From the NCBI GenBank assembly GCA_964007475.1, contig CAXFZM010000265.1, positions 124,001 to 188,000 of the forward strand: DNA of 64,000 nucleotides, given 5' to 3'. Position 1 is the stretch's first letter, and each line of letters begins with the position of its first letter. The notes below the pieces were generated by a model, which was not told the origin of the DNA, ran no database searches, and saw only the letters and a program-made list of their open reading frames with translations. This DNA is from Hybos culiciformis (lineage: Eukaryota; Arthropoda; Insecta; Diptera; Hybotidae). Shown here piece by piece: positions 62,157 to 64,000 of this stretch. The position numbers were made by a program, and so were the translations under genes.

Positions 62157-62901
62157 CTAGAAATTACGCTTCTTTCTGTGCAATTTTTATGAAAATCGGT
62201 TTTCTAGATCCGGAGAAGTAAACGATAAGGTGAGCAAACCCCCTAGCTTTAACACATAAAATGTTGACTTTGGGCTGGTTTTTTGTTCATTACTCCGGCT
62301 CTAGACCTCGGAGAACCTCCGTTTTTGGCTTAAATTAAAGGTCTAGAAATTACGCTTCTTTCTGTGCAACTTTTATGAAAATCGGTTTTCTAGATCCGGA
62401 GAAATAAACGATAAGGTGAGCAAACCCCCTAACTTTAACACATAAAATGTTGACTTTGGGCTGGTTTTTTGTTCATTACTCCGGCTCCAGACCTCGGAGA
62501 ACCTCCGTTTTTGGCTTAAATTAAAGGTCTAGAAATTACGCTTCTTTCTGTGCAAATTTTATGTAAATCGGTTTTCTAGATCCGGAGAAATAAACGATAA
62601 GGTGAGCAAACCCCCTAACTTTAACACATAAAATGTTGACTTTGGGCTGGTTTTTTGTTCATTACTCGGGCTCCAGACCTCGGAGAACCTCCGTTTTTGG
62701 CTTAAATTAAAGGTCTAGAAATTACGCTTCTTTCTGTGCAAATTTTTATGAAAATCGGTTTTCTAGATCCGGAGAAATAAACGATAAGGTGAGCAAACCC
62801 CCTAACTTTAACACATAAAATGTTGACTTTGGGCTGGTTTTTTGTTCATTACTCCGGCTCCAGACTTCGGCGGACCTCCGTTTTTGGCTTAAATTAAAGG
62901 T
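62157..62901. repeat. Four monomers between cassette and R3
   Basis: CCTAGC (62157), GCAACTTTTATG (62343), GCAAATTTTATG with CTCGGGCTCC (62529) and GCAAATTTTTATG (62715, one extra A). Three consecutive monomers have private changes at the same GCAATTTTT run. Confidence 0.8.
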
Positions 62902-63831
62902 CTAGAAATTACGCTTCTTTCTGTGCAATTTTTATGTAAATCGGTTTTCTAGATCCGGAGAAATAAACGATAAGGTGAGCAAACCCCCTAACTTTAACAC
63001 ATAAAATGTTGACTTTGGGCTGGTTTTTTGTTCATTACTCCGGCTCCAGACCTCGGAGAACCTCCGTTTTTGGCTTAAATTAAAGGTCTAGAAATTACGC
63101 TTCTTTCTGTGCAATTTTTTTGAAAATCGAATTTCTTGATCCGGAGAAATAAACGATAAGGTGAGCAAACCCCCTAACTTTAACACATAAAATGTTGACT
63201 TTGGGCTGGTTTTTTGTTCATTACTCCGGCTTTAGACCTCGGAGAACTTCCGTTTTTGGCTTAAATTAAAGGTCTAGAAATTACTCTTCTTTCTGTGCAA
63301 TTTTTATGAAAATCGGTTTTCTAGATCCGGAGAAATAAACGATAAGGTGAGCAAACCCCCTAACTTTAACACATAAAATGTTGACTTTGGGTTGGTTTTT
63401 TGTTCATTACTCCGGCTCCAGACTTCGGAGAACCTCCGTTTTTGGCTTAAATTAAAGGTCTAGAAATTACGCTTCTTTCTGTGGAATTTTTATGAAAATC
63501 GGTTTTCTAGATCCGGAGAAATAAACGATAAGGTGAGCAAACCCCCTAACTTTAACACATAAAATGTTGACTTTGGGCTGGTTTTTGGTTCATTACTCCG
63601 GCTCTAGACCTCGGAGAACCTCCGTTTTTGGCTTAAATTAAAGGTCTAGAAATTACGCTTCTTTCTGTGCAATTTTTATGAAAATCGGTTTTCTAGATCC
63701 GGAGAAATAAACGATAAGGTGAGCAAACCCCCTAACTTTAACACATAAAATGTTGACTTTGGGCTGGTTTTTTGTTCATTACTCCGGATCCAGACCTCGG
63801 AGAACCTCCGTTTTTGGCTTAAATTAAAGGT
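62902..63831. repeat. Five-monomer block R3, copy 2
   Basis: Partner of 52680-53610 (offset 10221-10222), including the TTGAAAATCGAATTTCTTG monomer at 63088. The TGTGGAATT monomer at 63460 lacks the extra T found in its partner at 53238. Confidence 0.87.
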
Positions 63832-64000
63832 CTAGAAATTACGCTTCTTTCTGTGGAATTTTTATGAAAATCGGTTTTCTAGATCCGGAGAAATAAACGA
63901 TAAGGTGAGCAAACCCCCTAACTTTAACACATAAAATGTTTGACTTTGTGCTGGTTTTTGGTTCATTACTCCGGCTCTAGACCTCGGAGAACCTCCGTTT
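63832..64000. repeat. Partial monomer at the window edge
   Basis: 169 bases of a TGTGGAATT/GTTTGACTTTGTGC monomer, cut by the window end. The array continues beyond the window. Confidence 0.95.

Larger units (their letters stand above)
1..64000. repeat. 186-bp tandem satellite array (344 complete monomers plus one partial)
   Basis: One head-to-tail satellite array fills the window. Taking CTAGAAATT as monomer position 1, starts fall at 1, 187, 373, 559 and so on, and the step is 186 bp almost everywhere. Exceptions are 17 monomers lacking 10-11 bp, one with 21 extra bases, one of 185 bp and about a dozen of 187-188 bp; with these the count closes at 344 complete monomers before the partial one at 63832. 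The consensus has 72 G+C in 186. No inverted copy, transposon or unique spacer was seen. All three + frames contain a stop in every standard monomer (TGA at 34-36, TAG at 2-4, TAA at 63-65). The longest open stretch, on the minus strand, is about 51 codons without an in-frame ATG, so no coding function is supported. Satellites of this size typically occupy centromeres or heterochromatin; which applies here is inference. Confidence 0.98.
36708..64000. repeat. Right domain: more diverged satellite, 146 complete monomers plus one partial
   Basis: From 36708 the subtype set changes. New diagnostic variants appear: ATTGAGCTTC or ATTGAAATTC instead of ATTACGCTTC (38010, 41915, 45437, 46925, 51192, 59184, 59557, 61971), TTTTGCTCATT (40066, 40624, 41171, 53611, 54355 and others), CCGGATCCAG (37638, 39880, 40252, 41357, 53425, 63646) and ACGCGTCTTT (38196, 42101, 47111, 59743). 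Left-only variants disappear. Repetition persists but in shorter blocks (0.9-1.9 kb), and private substitutions and indels are more frequent. The same basic monomer and orientation continue without a gap, so this is a second subdomain of the same array, perhaps nearer its edge or older. Confidence 0.85.

Noticed and set aside
1..64000. Long open reading frame through the array, since 186 = 3 x 62
   Set aside because: Each + frame meets a stop in every standard monomer (TGA at 34-36, TAG at 2-4, TAA at 63-65). The best minus-strand frame is open for about 51 codons, with no in-frame ATG, then meets TAA. Any short ORFs are by-products of the repeat.
1..64000. CRISPR array
   Set aside because: The whole 186-bp unit is repeated without unique spacers, and no cas-like gene is present.
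1..64000. Bacterial or viral origin of the sequence
   Set aside because: No coding sequence in 64 kb and a multi-level HOR organisation do not fit a prokaryotic or viral genome; eukaryotic satellite DNA explains all of it.

Overview
The whole 64-kb window is one uninterrupted, head-to-tail satellite DNA array. The monomer is 186 bp (about 39% G+C, all copies in the same orientation). Walking the recurring CTAGAAATT start gives 344 complete monomers and a 169-bp partial one at the right edge. The arithmetic closes exactly once one 21-bp insertion, 17 monomers with a short deletion and a few single-base indels are counted. I found no protein gene, RNA gene, transposon, CRISPR array or unique spacer. 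Every reading frame on both strands is stopped at least once per monomer. This points to a eukaryotic chromosome, most likely centromeric or other constitutive heterochromatin. Monomer length and base composition fit a plant-type centromere satellite, but I do not recognise the family and cannot name the species.

Layout. Bases 1-36707 (198 monomers, 'left domain') form a strongly homogenised higher-order repeat (HOR). Monomer subtypes, recognised by shared diagnostic substitutions, recur in a fixed order. The fullest unit is 28 monomers (1-5197). Blocks restart at 5198, 12605, 20581, 24837 and 29848, each with a monomer reading CTTGATCC instead of CTAGATCC, and contain 40, 43, 23, 27 and 37 monomers. 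They differ by loss, gain or reshuffling of whole monomers. Large near-identical copies lie 12.2, 12.6, 15.4 and 24.7-24.8 kb apart. Bases 36708-64000 (146 complete monomers plus a partial one, 'right domain') use a related but different set of subtypes. Repetition there is shorter in range: a cassette in four copies, a 1861-bp tandem duplication and a block repeated 5.0 kb apart. Private substitutions and indels are more common.

At the base level the monomer falls into two alternating classes. Class A ends ACCTCGGAGAACCTCCG, and class B ends ACTTCGGCGGACCTCCG. The A/B alternation suggests an older 372-bp dimer beneath the HOR. The class-A end contains a 5-3-5 dyad, CGGAG-AAC-CTCCG, that also exists in a doubly changed, still symmetric form. 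An 11-bp deletion monomer, in 17 copies, is a useful tracer: left copies read CGGAAAACTTCCG and right copies CGGAGAACTTCCG. Monomer-internal hybrids mark likely unequal-exchange points. The array appears to evolve by repeated unequal exchange, gene conversion or replication-based amplification of multi-monomer blocks, with different recent histories in the two domains. Subtype assignments were made by eye from diagnostic positions, not by alignment.
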